Below are positions 11,538-22,380 of a DNA stretch of 64,000 nt, piece after piece. Each line of letters begins with the position of its first letter. Positions within the stretch are counted from its first letter, which is position 1. The DNA is from Stropharia rugosoannulata (lineage: Eukaryota > Basidiomycota > Agaricomycetes > Agaricales > Strophariaceae). Both the position numbers and the translations under genes were made by a program. Location of the stretch: positions 2,852,001-2,916,000 of the forward strand of contig JANCIK010000004.1 of the NCBI GenBank assembly GCA_028532985.1, read 5' to 3'. The notes under the pieces are model-generated. The model made no database searches and was not told the origin of the DNA. It was given only the letters and a program-made list of their open reading frames with translations.

Positions 11538-13393
11538 ATGCTTAAGTTATCTACCTTCGTTTTTCTCTCTCTAGCATGCGAACGTATATCCGCTGCCGCA
11601 ATATGGGGACAATGCAAGTAAGGGTCTGGTCCTTTCTTGACTCGACCAGACTTATGCATTGCGCGTCTTTGGCTAGGTGCTGGCCTCGGTTATACTGGCG
11701 GGGTATGTTTAATAATAAACATGAGTGCTATGTGTGCTCAGCGCAATACATCTTCTCTTAGACCACTTGTGAATCAGAATTTGGACTTCCACTAATAGAA
11801 CTGCGCTTACTTGTTGATAGGTGATACAGGACTGAAATGTGTCTATTTGAATGACTACTACTCTCAGTAAACCTCCAACCTCATCGCCTTGGATAACTCC
11901 TATCAAAGCTAATGTTGCTGTCTTGAAGTCCGACTTCGGTCAGGTTACACCTGTATGGATAATTTCCCGTCTTATGGGACGTCTTTTATAGCTAATTATT
12001 GTTTTTTTTGTTGCGCCCAGGAGAACTCTATGAAGGTATTCGGATGAATCAAAAATTACACTAAACCTTTCGTGCAGCACTCATAGTACATCATCAGTGG
12101 GATGCAATAGAGCGTAGGAATTTAACCATAGCAACTTGGGATCTACTATACTGACTGTAACATTTTTAGCATCTCGAGGATCTTTTAGCTTCAATGAAGC
12201 CGACACTTTAGTAAATTGGGCTGTGTCAAATGGAAAACTCATCCGCAGACATACACTACGTGCGTTTTGTGCCCTTATAAAAAATAAATTACTTCTTAGA
12301 AATTTTGTGACAGTTTGGCATTCCCAGCTGCCATCATGGGTTTCAGCGATCAAAGATAAAGCTACTTTGGTCTGTTCACTTTACTTGGAAGGGTACATGA
12401 GCTTATTGATGATTCCTCAGACATCAGCAATCAAGAACCATATTTCTAATGTTGCTGGACGCTATGCTGGAAAGCTCTATGGTGAGTCAATTATATTCAC
12501 TGCTGTGAACTCAGATTTGACATTGTTGGCGGCGGTGAGAAAGGCTTTGCTTGCGGTCTGCTGAATACTAATCATTTTATTCTACTGAACGAAGTGGGAT
12601 GTCGTCAAGTAAGCCCATCTTAATGTAGTTATGATAAACATACTAATCACAACACGGCAGTGAATGTCTCAACGAAGATGGAAACCTCCGTTCGAGTGTT
12701 TTCTCTAACGTCCTCGGAGAAGTGATTACTGTTCTCTTATGACTCAAATGCATAATCTTACATGGACCCACTTAAAGTCTTTTATCACCATTGCTTTCCA
12801 AGCTGCTCGCGCCGCTGACAAATCCGTCAAGTACGTGACTTCCTTCAACTCTTCCACAGACTACATTTGACTGATGCATATGTAGGCTATACATCAATGA
12901 CTTCAACCTTGATTCCAATAATGCTAAAACAAAAGGCATGGTCAGCCTCATCAAACGCATCAATGCATCGTCCAAGTTAATCGACGGCGTTGGCACACAA
13001 ATGCATCTCAGCGTGAGTTAAGATTACATGTTCAATAGATGCCGACCTCCCCGAGTAACATGGGTCATTCAGGCTGAAGGTGCCGGAGGGGTGTCAGCCG
13101 CCTTGAATGCCTTGGCCTATACGGGGCTTGAGGTCGCCATCACCGAACTAGATATCGGTGGAAGCTCAGCAAATGACTATACCACCGTGGTTAAAGCATG
13201 CCTAGATATCAAGAGCTGTGTATCGATCACTAGTTGGGGTGTCAGCGACGCTGTAAGATGCATCAGATTTATCCTACCTCCTCATTGTTAACTTCCTCTG
13301 CAGAACTCATGGCGCGCAAGCAATACGCCACTGCTCTTTGATAAGAATTACAAGCCGAAGGCCGCATATAACACTATTATGTCTGCTCTCTAA
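11538..13393 (+). pseudogene. CBM1-GH10 endo-xylanase, copy 1 (probably decaying)
   Basis: GH10 enzymes cleave beta-1,4-xylan and are secreted. The ATG at 11538 starts a hydrophobic leader followed by IWGQC of a CBM1 cellulose-binding module, continued in later exons by GLGYTGG, TTCDTGLKC and NDYYSQ. The catalytic module follows: [64 protein letters not shown] (acid/base Glu), [29 protein letters not shown] (nucleophile Glu) and [22 protein letters not shown]. Compared with copy 2 it has no final CBM1 Cys, no Ser/Thr/Pro linker and no N-terminal GH10 segment between YYSQ and the block before AVLKSDF. The exon before WDVVNE cannot be joined in frame by one canonical intron. It may still be expressed if unusual splicing occurs, so 'pseudogene' is an inference. 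Confidence 0.6.
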
Positions 13394-14586
13394 TTGAAGA
13401 AGAGTGTAACGGAATTTATAGCATGCTTTTTCACCACTTGTACAACATGTAGGGTCGGTGGTCTTAAAACTCGGTGTATATCCTAAACGGCCGGAAAATG
13501 TGATTGTTGGAATCATCCAGTTGATATAAACAATTGTGAATCACTCCCAACCTCTCACCGGATTCCCTCTAACTCGTTAATGTATCATTCAACATCCCCG
13601 AGAACAGCAGATACGTTGGACCATACGCTTAGGCCAAGAAGCATGAAATGAACTCGGGAGCTGCATCGAGAAGGAAGATGCTTGACTGTTGATATGAAAC
13701 GTATACTGCCGGCATCGGTCCAGTCATATCCAGACTCCTTACGTCAAAAAAGGGGGCTGTTTCTCTGACTCGGCCACATTTTACTTCAGCTCTCTAGAGG
13801 CTGAGCGGACCGTTATTCACCCTCAACTAACGAATCTACAGTTATCTTCTGATTCACGCCAGTTCTTGGCAACTTCCACAAAAGTTCAACAAAATTGATT
13901 GAATGGACTATGGCGGCAGCTGACGGCCCGTCATTCTATAACTTTCGATACTCGGGGACAATGTGGGTGCAATATTTTGACAATGCTCAACCCAAGAAAC
14001 CGGTTTTGATCATGCGCATTCACTGCCAAGCTCTTCAAGGGAGTGGACGTTGAGTGGTTCTAAAAATAGCTTTGTCTATTTTTCCGTATATCTCAAGTCC
14101 AGACAAATCTCTACAAGTCCTCACAATCTGGCTTCAATTCAAATAAGGCCATAGGCTAATAAAAAGGTGCAGATTTTAGCAAAATACTTTACGGTTTCCT
14201 CTCTAAGTTATTCTCTGCATTTTTCTCAGCAGGCACTTAGTTTTACAGATGGATGCAGCCAAGTTTCAGCATTTCAACTCCTCCAAGATTTCAGAAGTAG
14301 GGCAACGATGTAAAACGGTTTGTGTTGCATGTACATAACATGATCCGCTCGCATCAAAATTTACCTTGAATGCGAAGTTCTACCGCCGTGACGACACTAC
14401 ACCATACATCCGCGTTGCCACATCGCGTATCCTTGCCCAGCACAATATGCTCCAATCTCATGATCAAAGGTATAACAGAAATATCGGAATATCTTTGTAG
14501 GCTTGGGTAGCGTATAAAGCTAAGGGCTTTGAAAAGGTAGAAACACTGCTCTACAAGTGCCGTGACTTGCCATAGCTTTCGTGAAA
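13394..14586. other. Intergenic between xylanase copies
   Basis: About 1.2 kb with no supported gene; stops are frequent in all frames. It presumably contains the 3' end of copy 1 and the promoter of copy 2. CGTATAAAGC at about 14511-14520, about 75 bp before the ATG, is a TATA-like candidate. Confidence 0.4.
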
Positions 14587-16722
14587 ATGTTCAAGCTTGT
14601 TACATTCGTCTCTCTCGCCGTTGTTGCTCACCAGACATCCGCTGTGGCAGTCTGGGGTCAATGCAAGTAATTTGCCTGTATTTTATTCCGTTATATTGAC
14701 AAATTTCTATCGTTTAGGCGGAGGACAAGGGTGGACAGGAGGAGTAAGCACTACCTATTATTCATCCTGGTCTCAAAGTGATATTTGAATTGAATTGATA
14801 TTCTTCGTAGACAACCTGTAAGTTCTATGTCTCTTTGCCTTGACATACATTGTGTTTGTAGCTGTGCTGATTTTAGGCTAAAGGTGATGCTGGAAGCGTC
14901 TGTACATACTCTAATCCCTACTATTCTCAGTGAGTGATACAATAATGGCCATCGAGTTCAGTCCGGTTGACATTGAGCTTTTATAGGTGTCTACCAGGAA
15001 ATGGTTCTCCGACCACTTCACAGGCACCTCCACCAGTCACGTCCACTACATCTACCCCGCCTCCGGTATCTTCTTCACCTTCTGGAGGTTCCGGTAGCGC
15101 AACTGGTCTCAACGGAAAATTGACTTCACATGGGAAGAAATTCTGGGTAAGCTATATTTTCTCAGTAATACTGCCCATTGATGACGAGGGAATTTTAGGG
15201 CTCTTGCGCAGATTCAAATACACTTAACATTGCAGGTATTGTAAACATCTTTCTGGGACAGGATGACTTACACTGACAACCTTCAAGCAAATGCTGCAGT
15301 TCTCAGATCTGACTTCGGCGCCGTCACACCAGTACGTTGTACTTACAAACATTTGTATTTCTTGTGCCTAATTCCCGTCCCGCATAAAGGAAAACTCTAT
15401 GAAGGTACATTTTTATTTCTTCCGAATTGAGTACATATTCGATTATGTTTTACGATTAGTGGGATGCCACGGAAAGTGAGTGAATATACACCATGATAGA
15501 GACGCAGGCTGTATTACTAACCGTGTGTGATAACAGATGTGCAAAACCAATTTACATTCTCCGGCTCTGATGCACTTGTGAACTGGGCTGTCTCTAATGG
15601 CAAGATGATCCGTGCACATACACTGGGTAAATAGTTTGCGGACAATCATACTCTATACCAATTCTTGACACTCGACATAGTCTGGCACTCGCAGCTACCA
15701 TCTTGGGTTGCAAATATTAACAACAAGGATACCCTGGTTTGTCCATTCTGTTCTCTATCACGATGAATGCTGAAATTAGGCTTCGCGGCTCGTTAGACGG
15801 CCGTCATTAAGAACCACATTTCCAACGTCGCTGGGCGCTATAAGGGAAAAGTATATTGTGAGTTATGCATTCATCTAAAGGCGCGCACCTAACACTATCG
15901 GATTGTCTAATCTAGCTGTGAGGTGCTTACCACATTGCCCTGTGAAGTCTGCTAACCCAAAATGCAATAACCACAGTGGGATGTCGTCAAGTAAGCTCCT
16001 CAAACGAAATAATGAAAACTTACTTACCACTGAGCATTAGCGAGATTCTCAACGAAGACGGCACTCTCGCCTCGCAGGTCTTCTACAACGTTCTGGGCGA
16101 GTCTTTCGTCGCCATGGCCTTCCAAGCCGCGCGAGCTGCGGACCCTACAGCCAAGTACAATGTTTTCGTTTTTTGAGACTCTATTCTTAAATGTCTTTTC
16201 GCGTTGTTAGGCTGTACATCAACGACTTCAACCTGGACTCGAACAATGCCAAAGTGCAGGGTATGGTTGCCCTCGTCAAGCGCACCAACGCGAACGGCAT
16301 TCTTATTGATGGCATTGGCACACAGATGCATCTCAGCGTACGCCACTGATTGATGTATTTTATTACATCTCATCTAATCTTGATCTTAGGCTGGAGGTGC
16401 AGGCGGCGCGCAAGCAGCGCTGACGGCTTTGGCATCTACGGGCCTAGAGGTTGCTATCACTGAGCTTGACATTGCGGGCGCTGCTCCAAATGACTACACC
16501 ACTGTCGTGAAGGCGTGCCTGGCCGTACCTAACTGCGTCTCGATTACCTCATGGGGCGTTAGCGACACTGTGCGTATTCCTCTCCGTTCCTTTGCCACAA
16601 GTTAAAACTGTATATTTAATGATGAAAAATAGAACTCGTGGCGCGCAAGCTCCACACCGCTTCTCTTTGATGCGAATTATAAGCCCAAACCGGCCTATAA
16701 CGCCGTTATTGCTGCCATGTGA
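14587..16722 (+). CDS. CBM1-GH10 endo-beta-1,4-xylanase, copy 2
   Basis: This is a secreted xylan-degrading enzyme. The ATG at 14587 opens a signal-like leader ([20 protein letters not shown]). A CBM1 module follows ([32 protein letters not shown]), then a Pro/Thr/Ser linker (exon about 14986-15150). The complete GH10 barrel follows: [79 protein letters not shown] (acid/base Glu), [28 protein letters not shown] (nucleophile Glu) and [22 protein letters not shown]. The gene has more than ten introns. Two splices are odd. The first intron inside the CBM1 (TGCAA|GTAATT...TTTAG) is one base out of phase under GT-AG rules, as it also is in copy 1. The link between GRYKGKVY and WDVVNE appears to use a 2-nt exon (15916-15917). 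Confidence 0.85.
15916..15917 (+). other. Predicted 2-nt micro-exon (CT) in xylanase copy 2
   Basis: The exon ending GTATATT (T at 15857) is followed by a GTGAGT donor. CT at 15916-15917 is flanked by TCTAG and GTGAGG. The next exon starts TGGGATGTC at 15977. Using both introns (58 and 59 nt) the codon is T+CT, giving YSWDVVNE, as expected for GH10. Skipping the micro-exon breaks the frame from this donor. An alternative is a donor at GTATAT (15851), which stays in frame but deletes the V-Y-S residues of a conserved strand. Confidence 0.55.
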
Positions 16723-17218
16723 GCGCACGGAAACTGGACCGAGCAATGAATGTGCGCGACAATGATAAGTCCTTCATAATAGTAGCTTAGTTGTGAATCG
16801 GGTAGTTTTCATCTTTCATGAAAGGGTTCTATGTTATATTGTGTTTCTTTGACAGCAAAGTATGAATTTTATTGGTATCCGTGTCCAATGACATGTTGGC
16901 ACATTTTAAGTATCCACTGGCACCTTGCATCCTTTCATCCACCCAAAAGATAAGTTCATTTGGTTATCTTCTCATACTAAGATACATGATTTAGAAGGAC
17001 ATATGACGCTTTAGAAAAATTAGAGTCCACTGGGGCGTATCTGCGTTCTGGGTTTCCAGGCCTTCGCTGTGCGTTGTGTATTAAGCTTAAACTTAAAAGC
17101 TTTTGTCAAGCTTCAAACGTCCGCAACTTATTGAAGTTCTCACGTCGTCTCTTTGACCAACATACAGTGTTCATGTTCAGTATTTCAACGCAATCCTTAA
17201 TTGCGAAAAATTGACGGC
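16723..17218. other. Intergenic, no gene recognised
   Basis: Roughly 0.5 kb of AT-rich spacer between xylanase copy 2 and a dead F-box gene. Nothing is recognised in it. Confidence 0.4.
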
Positions 17219-18950
17219 TCTATCTCATCCTGCGATGAGTTCCCCATTGACAGACTTCCTCGCGAGATCATATGGACCATAGTGAAGGTGAACGCCTATA
17301 TGTTCGAGCAAAATTCTGTTGCTCTCAAGACGACAATTCGTACATCGCACGTATGTCGGGAGTGGCGTGTCATAATGCTTCGTACGTCGTCGTTGTGAGC
17401 CAAGCTCATCGATTACGAAAGCCTCTGCCTTTTTAAAATCTCCAAAGGTTGGTGGAACGACAAGCTCATACGGAGAAGCGGTCAATCACTCGTGTGGATC
17501 AAGGCAGACGGCGATTCCCTACATAAACTTGAACTATTACAGGTCTTCCTCGAAACAATGGTCAAAAACTGGCAATGCACTGAGGAGTGTTCGTCATTGA
17601 TTCGTGTGTGTACGATCAACATGACGCAGTCATCAATCCAATGACATGGCCTTTTCTTACGCTTCCTGCGCCCTATCTTTCAACATTTAGCATGGACTTC
17701 AGGTCAAACACAGATAGCGCCCATGAATCACAAGACGCAGAGAGCGACCGCCGTGAGTCGCAGCACGCAGAGGGCGACCACGAACCACAACATCTGTTTT
17801 CACAACACCCCCATGCTAACAAACTTTACATCGTCGAACTACCGTTTTTCCGTCCAGGCGCCATGGCTGCGACACCTACTTTTGTTGGATATTTGGAATA
17901 ACTAATTGACCCTTTCCGAAATATTTTCTGTGCTCAATATCTCAACAAACTCGCGTGACCTCACGCTTTTCCACTTTAGCGGGCTGGAAGACAAATGCTT
18001 CCTACTCTTAGTTTCCCTTATGTTGAAAGACCGGCCATTCGAACCCGTCGCAAAACACCCTATACAATTCTTAAGCATATTGATTTACCACACCCTTGCT
18101 CTGTTTCATACACATCGATGCTACGCGATAGCACACATTTCACAGAAAACGAATTCCGACCAGAGTTCCATCTCCTTGCAAACCATGCGGCATGCCTACA
18201 TTTTGGATTGATCAACTCGAAAAGCATCAGTTTAGAATTCTCACCATCTTCCATTTCGGTTGCAGTTTGGCCCGAACTAACTGGACTCTGTGATTTTTTT
18301 GTGCGCCTGGCCGCACCAAACAATGTCATAATTCCACTACGCGGGTGCGATGACCTGCTCGGCGAGTTATCAATTCCGGTTATTTGTCTCAGCTTCTTTA
18401 GTACTGAAGTTACTGGGAATTTATACACCTAATGCGAACAGCCTTTTGTCGTTTTTGCGCTGTCTACCAAACATCCGAGACTCTGAAACTGATAAATTGG
18501 CGTTGAGTTATTTTCTGGAGCCCAATGATACGAACCACTACAGCTCAGAAGACACTGATACCAATATCTTTGACGAGTACAGCATCATTATAGAAGAGAC
18601 AGCAGGGGATAAGATTGATCATTTGGAAGATAGAAATGATTCAGAAGAGCATGGCATAATATTCCGTCCATCCAGGTTCTAAGGTTGTCTATGCCTAACG
18701 GCGGAGCTTCGACTGCCCAGAATTACAGTCGCATTATGTCCTATCGTGGAGCTTGTTTTGAACGCAACAGACAATGTCATACCAACGAACCTCGGTTGTT
18801 TAGAGGCCTTTACAGGTCTACGGATCCGATTTAACAGGCGATGCTCTGTGCACTACAACATCCTCAAATGGAATACATTTGCGGAAGTGGTGACCCAGGG
18901 AAGCTAAACTTTCGAAGGATTCAGTATGGAGAAAAACTTTCCAACAAGCC
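17219..18950 (+). pseudogene. F-box family relic 1
   Basis: This is a decayed relative of the intact F-box gene at 38177-39856. Its start shows the F-box-like helix: LPREIIWTIVKVNAYMFEQ, then TTIRTSHVCREWRVIM. A TGA at 17396-17398 replaces the Trp codon found in the intact copy (SSL*AKLIDYE versus PTLWGKLIDFD). Further in-frame stops and frameshifts follow. Matching pieces continue in shifting frames: LIRRSGQSLVWIKADGD, MTWPFLTLPAPYLSTF, LLSFLRCLPNIR and, near the end, AFTGLRI and ICGSGDPGKLNF (about 18870-18910). It is a near full-length, unspliced carcass rather than a fragment, so it once had the same single-exon structure. No function is expected. Confidence 0.8.
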
Positions 18951-19691
18951 TTTCGACTGAGATTATACTATATGATGCTTGTATAATATGACGAAGGTCG
19001 ATTCCCATCTTGTGTGACTGTTCGACAATGATAGGATATCTATTTATCTCGATTTATTACTCTTCAGACCATTCTTTGACTATATCTGCTTGTGCTTAAC
19101 AGCTTTTGTACTATTGTAGCTGTCAATTTCCCAAACTGGAACATAATCAGGACACAGCTATCTGAACGCCCAAGGGCATATATATTTTCCCGAAGTCATC
19201 TGGTGCGGGGTTGATGCCGCCAAACCGTTTCTGACACACAACGCGAACCGAGATTACGCCATGGAATCCGTCGTTGGTCACTCGTGAAAGCATTGATATA
19301 TTTGTCCTTGTAGGTCCAACTGTATACAAATTCATAATCACGTGTTGCATAAGAAAAGTCTTACCACCGTTAAAATATGGGCATGGAAATCTGTGAAGTT
19401 GATTGCACTGTGCTACTAATGAAGTACAGAATCGAAAACATGAACGACATAAGAATAATGCAGAAAATGCCTACAGCATAAACCGTAAGAAATAGTGGAA
19501 CGAAGGAGCAGAAGTGAAAATCATCATCAGCGTAAGCGCGCATGTAAATAAAAACCCTGGTGTAAAAATAAATTGTGCTGGTGATTGAGCACGATCCGCA
19601 TCCACAAACGAAACACGAGCATAGAAATGTAGTGTAGATGCGCGGTGCAGCGCACAATGACTGCACCACGACTCGGTTGTGTGAATGGCCT
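18951..19691. other. Intergenic / 3' region of the H15 gene
   Basis: This region is AT-rich and probably includes the 3' UTR of the minus-strand H15 gene. A 115-codon open frame on the minus strand (19370-19717) lies mostly downstream of that gene's stop, and its first codons overlap the gene's last ones in another frame. It has no recognisable content and is not annotated as a gene. Confidence 0.4.
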
Positions 19692-19720
19692 ACCTTGCGT
19701 AAACTACATTTACGCAAGGT
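19692..19720. repeat. Perfect 12-bp inverted repeat just after the H15 gene stop codon
   Basis: ACCTTGCGTAAA (19692-19703) and its exact reverse complement (19709-19720) are separated by a 5-nt loop (CTACA). On the minus strand the stem begins one base after the TGA (19722-19724) of the H15-domain gene, so it is the first thing in the 3' UTR. It could be an mRNA hairpin, a dyad protein-binding site or a transcription-end element. The structure is seen directly; its role is unknown. Confidence 0.8.
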
Positions 19721-19721
19721 T

Positions 19722-22084
19722 TCAGATTACTTCTTCCATATCGTCGTCATCGCTATCCTCTTCCTCCTCATGGGGCTCGGGCATGGGCTCTAGTGTAGTA
19801 AGTGCACTAGCGTCGGACTCAGCTGCAATTTCGGGGGCCAAAGTGGGCTGTGCTGCTGGTCCCGGCTCTGGTTCAGTGTCCGGAATGGACATTATGGGAG
19901 GAGCGATAGGGACAGGAGCTTGTATAGGTAGATGTGCGGGAGCAGCCACTGGGGTAGGTATATGCGCCTCGACTGGAGCAATAGGCGGCGGGGGAGGCGC
20001 GGGGTGACCAAATACGGCCATAGGCGCTGCAACGGGTGCAGACGCGAAGTGCTGTTGTCCTTGCAAGTGCTGCTCCGGGGCCAGTTGTTGTTGTTGCTGC
20101 TGTTGCTGGAACTGCATCTGCTGGTGTATTGCCGTATCCGACGCCTCCTCGATCCTCGCCAACTCCGTTAACTGAGCGGCTAGCAACGCCAACTGAGCCT
20201 GTAGTGCAGCGCGGGGGGAATCAGGGTCGTCCGGCGGTGGCACAGCGTGGACCGTCATGCTTGAACCTGGTACGTTGGGCGCGCCAAACTCTGCTTGTTG
20301 TTGGTGAAGTTGTTGTTGTTGTTGCTGCTGCTGCTGTTCTTGCTGTTCTTGCTGCTGTTGATTCCCCACACTGGCCAGCATCGCCTGCACATGCGATAGT
20401 AACTCTTCCACGCCATCTCCAAGTCTTGCATTCGCTGGTGTGGCCTCGCTCGCTCTTTCCTCCAAAGTAGTGTTCCCGCCTGACTCCTCAGCCGCTGCGG
20501 CCTGATACAGCCCAGTAAAGTTGATAGCGCTGAGTATGTCCTGTGCCGCCCTGTAAGCCGCGTCGGTGTCGCTATCCGATCCCGCGGGCGGGACACTGTC
20601 TGTCGCCGCTGCAACCGAGTTAGCTGTTGCTTCGGTCGTACCTGCAGCGGTGGATGTGGAAGCTTGAGGCTGCTGGGGATGATAACCAGGATATCCCAGG
20701 GGGGGATAAGTGTAGCCGAAGGGTGTCGAGGGGAATGGAGGTTGACCTGGAGTAGGAGCAGGAGTATGTGTAGTGGGGGCTGGAGGGTGGTGATGGTGTA
20801 CCAAGGGAGCATTTGTAAATGGAGGTGCGGATGCTGGATTGGGGGCATTAGCCTGTGAACTTTGTGTCTGGGGCCGTCGAGTAGTCCGTCTTGAAGTCTG
20901 ATAACAGAGTTAGCACTTTGAGAATTATGGTCAATTTTAGCAGATAACTCACGTTACCCCCGTTCCATGTCGCGTTCAATCTATACTTCCCATTAGAGCT
21001 TTTTTCGAATCGGCCACGCTTGAACGCTTTTTGTAGAGCCTGACTCGCCGATGGTCTGAAATTTGACTGCAGGGGATATCTCGTAGCCATCCACGCGAAC
21101 AGATCCTTGGGTGCCCATCCTTCAGGATCTGTACATCCCGTCAAAGCCTCGACGATCATCTCCTCGTAACTCGGTAGATCGTCCGCCGCAGCCCCTTCAT
21201 GCTGGGGCTGCTGCTGCAACGGTACCATACTCGGGTAGATTGAAGGTTGTGAAGGGTAGGGTGCTGGAGGTGGTTGTGGATGGTAGGGTTGCATGGGCGG
21301 GTATGATGGGTACGAATAAGAATAGCCGCCATAGTATGGCGCGTGAGGATACGTCGCCTGTGGATGGCCATATGCGTATGCTGTGGGGTATTGGGGATGG
21401 GGAGGTGCCTGTGCGGCCTGGGGAGCAGTAGGTTGTGTAGTCGCGGTTGCAGCAGGATCGGCAGGCTGTGGGATGGCATTTTGAGGCGGACGTTCAGTAG
21501 TTTCGGAGGGAGGTGGCTGAGGTGTCGCGTTTTCCGCTGCTTGGGAAGTCGTGTCCGAGGAAATGGATGCTTCTGGTGCAACAGGCGCGGGAGTTGACGA
21601 AGATGCAGGTGAAGTCGTTGCATCTCTATCCGGAGGCTGCGGCTCTGCCTGAGACGTTGTTTCCTGGGCTGTCGTCACTGGCGTTGTCGTCTGGGATGCC
21701 TCTGGCTGGGTAGGTGATATGAGCGAGTTCATGATGGGCTCTGCATCTTGCGATGGCTCGCCTGCAGGTCGTGCCTCTGGGTGCGCGTCCGGCGGATTCT
21801 GCGCTATCGCTGCGTTTAGATCGAGGGGCCATATTGAGCCTTTTGCGTAGGGGGGCACGAGAACGTCTAGGGCCAGACAGATTTCGATGATCTGCTGGGG
21901 CGGCAGGAGCGCGAGATACTGGCGCTTGAGTTCATGATCCTGAGGACCTGGAACGACTGGCGCTGTTTATTGGGGAGAAAACGGGATATTGGGGATGAAT
22001 AATACCTGGTGGAGGCAGCTGGTAGTAGCCATGGTAGTGGGAGTGGGGGAGATGGGCGGAGAAGGGATTCGCGGCCACCTGCAT
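19722..22084 (-). CDS. H15 (linker-histone-fold) domain protein, low-complexity flanks
   Basis: Three exons (22084-22006, 21962-20953, 20897-19722) give 754 residues. The first 25 are MQVAANPF-type, and a helix DHELKRQYLALLPPQQIIEICLALD follows. A long Pro/Ala/Thr/Gln-rich stretch then includes a Tyr/Pro-rich block (YAYGHPQATYPHAPYYGGYS, about 21390-21300). The folded part, about 21180-20950, reads LPSYEEMIVEALTGCTDPEGWAPKDLFAWMA ... FRPSASQALQKAFKRGRFEKSSNGKYRLN, a linker-histone/winged-helix (H15) pattern. It runs straight into an AT-hook-like basic stretch (SRRTTRRP) at the exon 3 start. The C-terminus has several poly-Gln runs and ends in an acidic tail (EEEEDSDDDDMEEV). I infer a nuclear DNA-binding or chromatin protein. 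It is much longer than a canonical histone H1, so it is better called H15-domain protein than H1. Confidence 0.8.
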
Positions 22085-22331
22085 GGTGCCGGGGAGCTGC
22101 ACAGTTTTTCGCAACAAGGTTCGCTTCTGACCGACGACCAAAACAAACACGGTCACAATCTCACGCGTCTCCCGCCTCGGCACACACCTTGTTTGACACA
22201 AAAGCATATCTCATGCGGTCGTCTCTCCACAATCCCTGGTCTTATGATACCTCTTCTGTCCACTAGTGTTTGCTGCGGATCTTGAGCTTCTCTGGCGTCT
22301 TTTGATTATCCGATACGACTGGCGATTTCTC

Positions 22332-22338
22332 TATAAAA
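22332..22338 (+). promoter_or_regulatory. TATA box of the metallothionein gene
   Basis: TATAAAA lies 43 bp upstream of the metallothionein ATG, a normal distance for a fungal TATA promoter with a short leader. The gene shares the 296-bp spacer 22085-22380 with the divergent H15 gene. Confidence 0.6.
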
Positions 22339-22380
22339 GCTGGCTCTTTCTTCGCAGAACCTCAGAACCGCTCCTGCAAC

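Noticed and set aside
11538..16722. The two xylanase genes as one long fused gene.
   Set aside because: Each has its own start, signal-like leader and CBM1, and a stop after the family's C-terminal motif, separated by 1.2 kb.
19370..19717. A 115-codon minus-strand frame downstream of the H15 gene, with a hydrophobic C-terminus.
   Set aside because: Lies in the likely 3' UTR and uses the hairpin as its 5' coding part; no motif or promoter.
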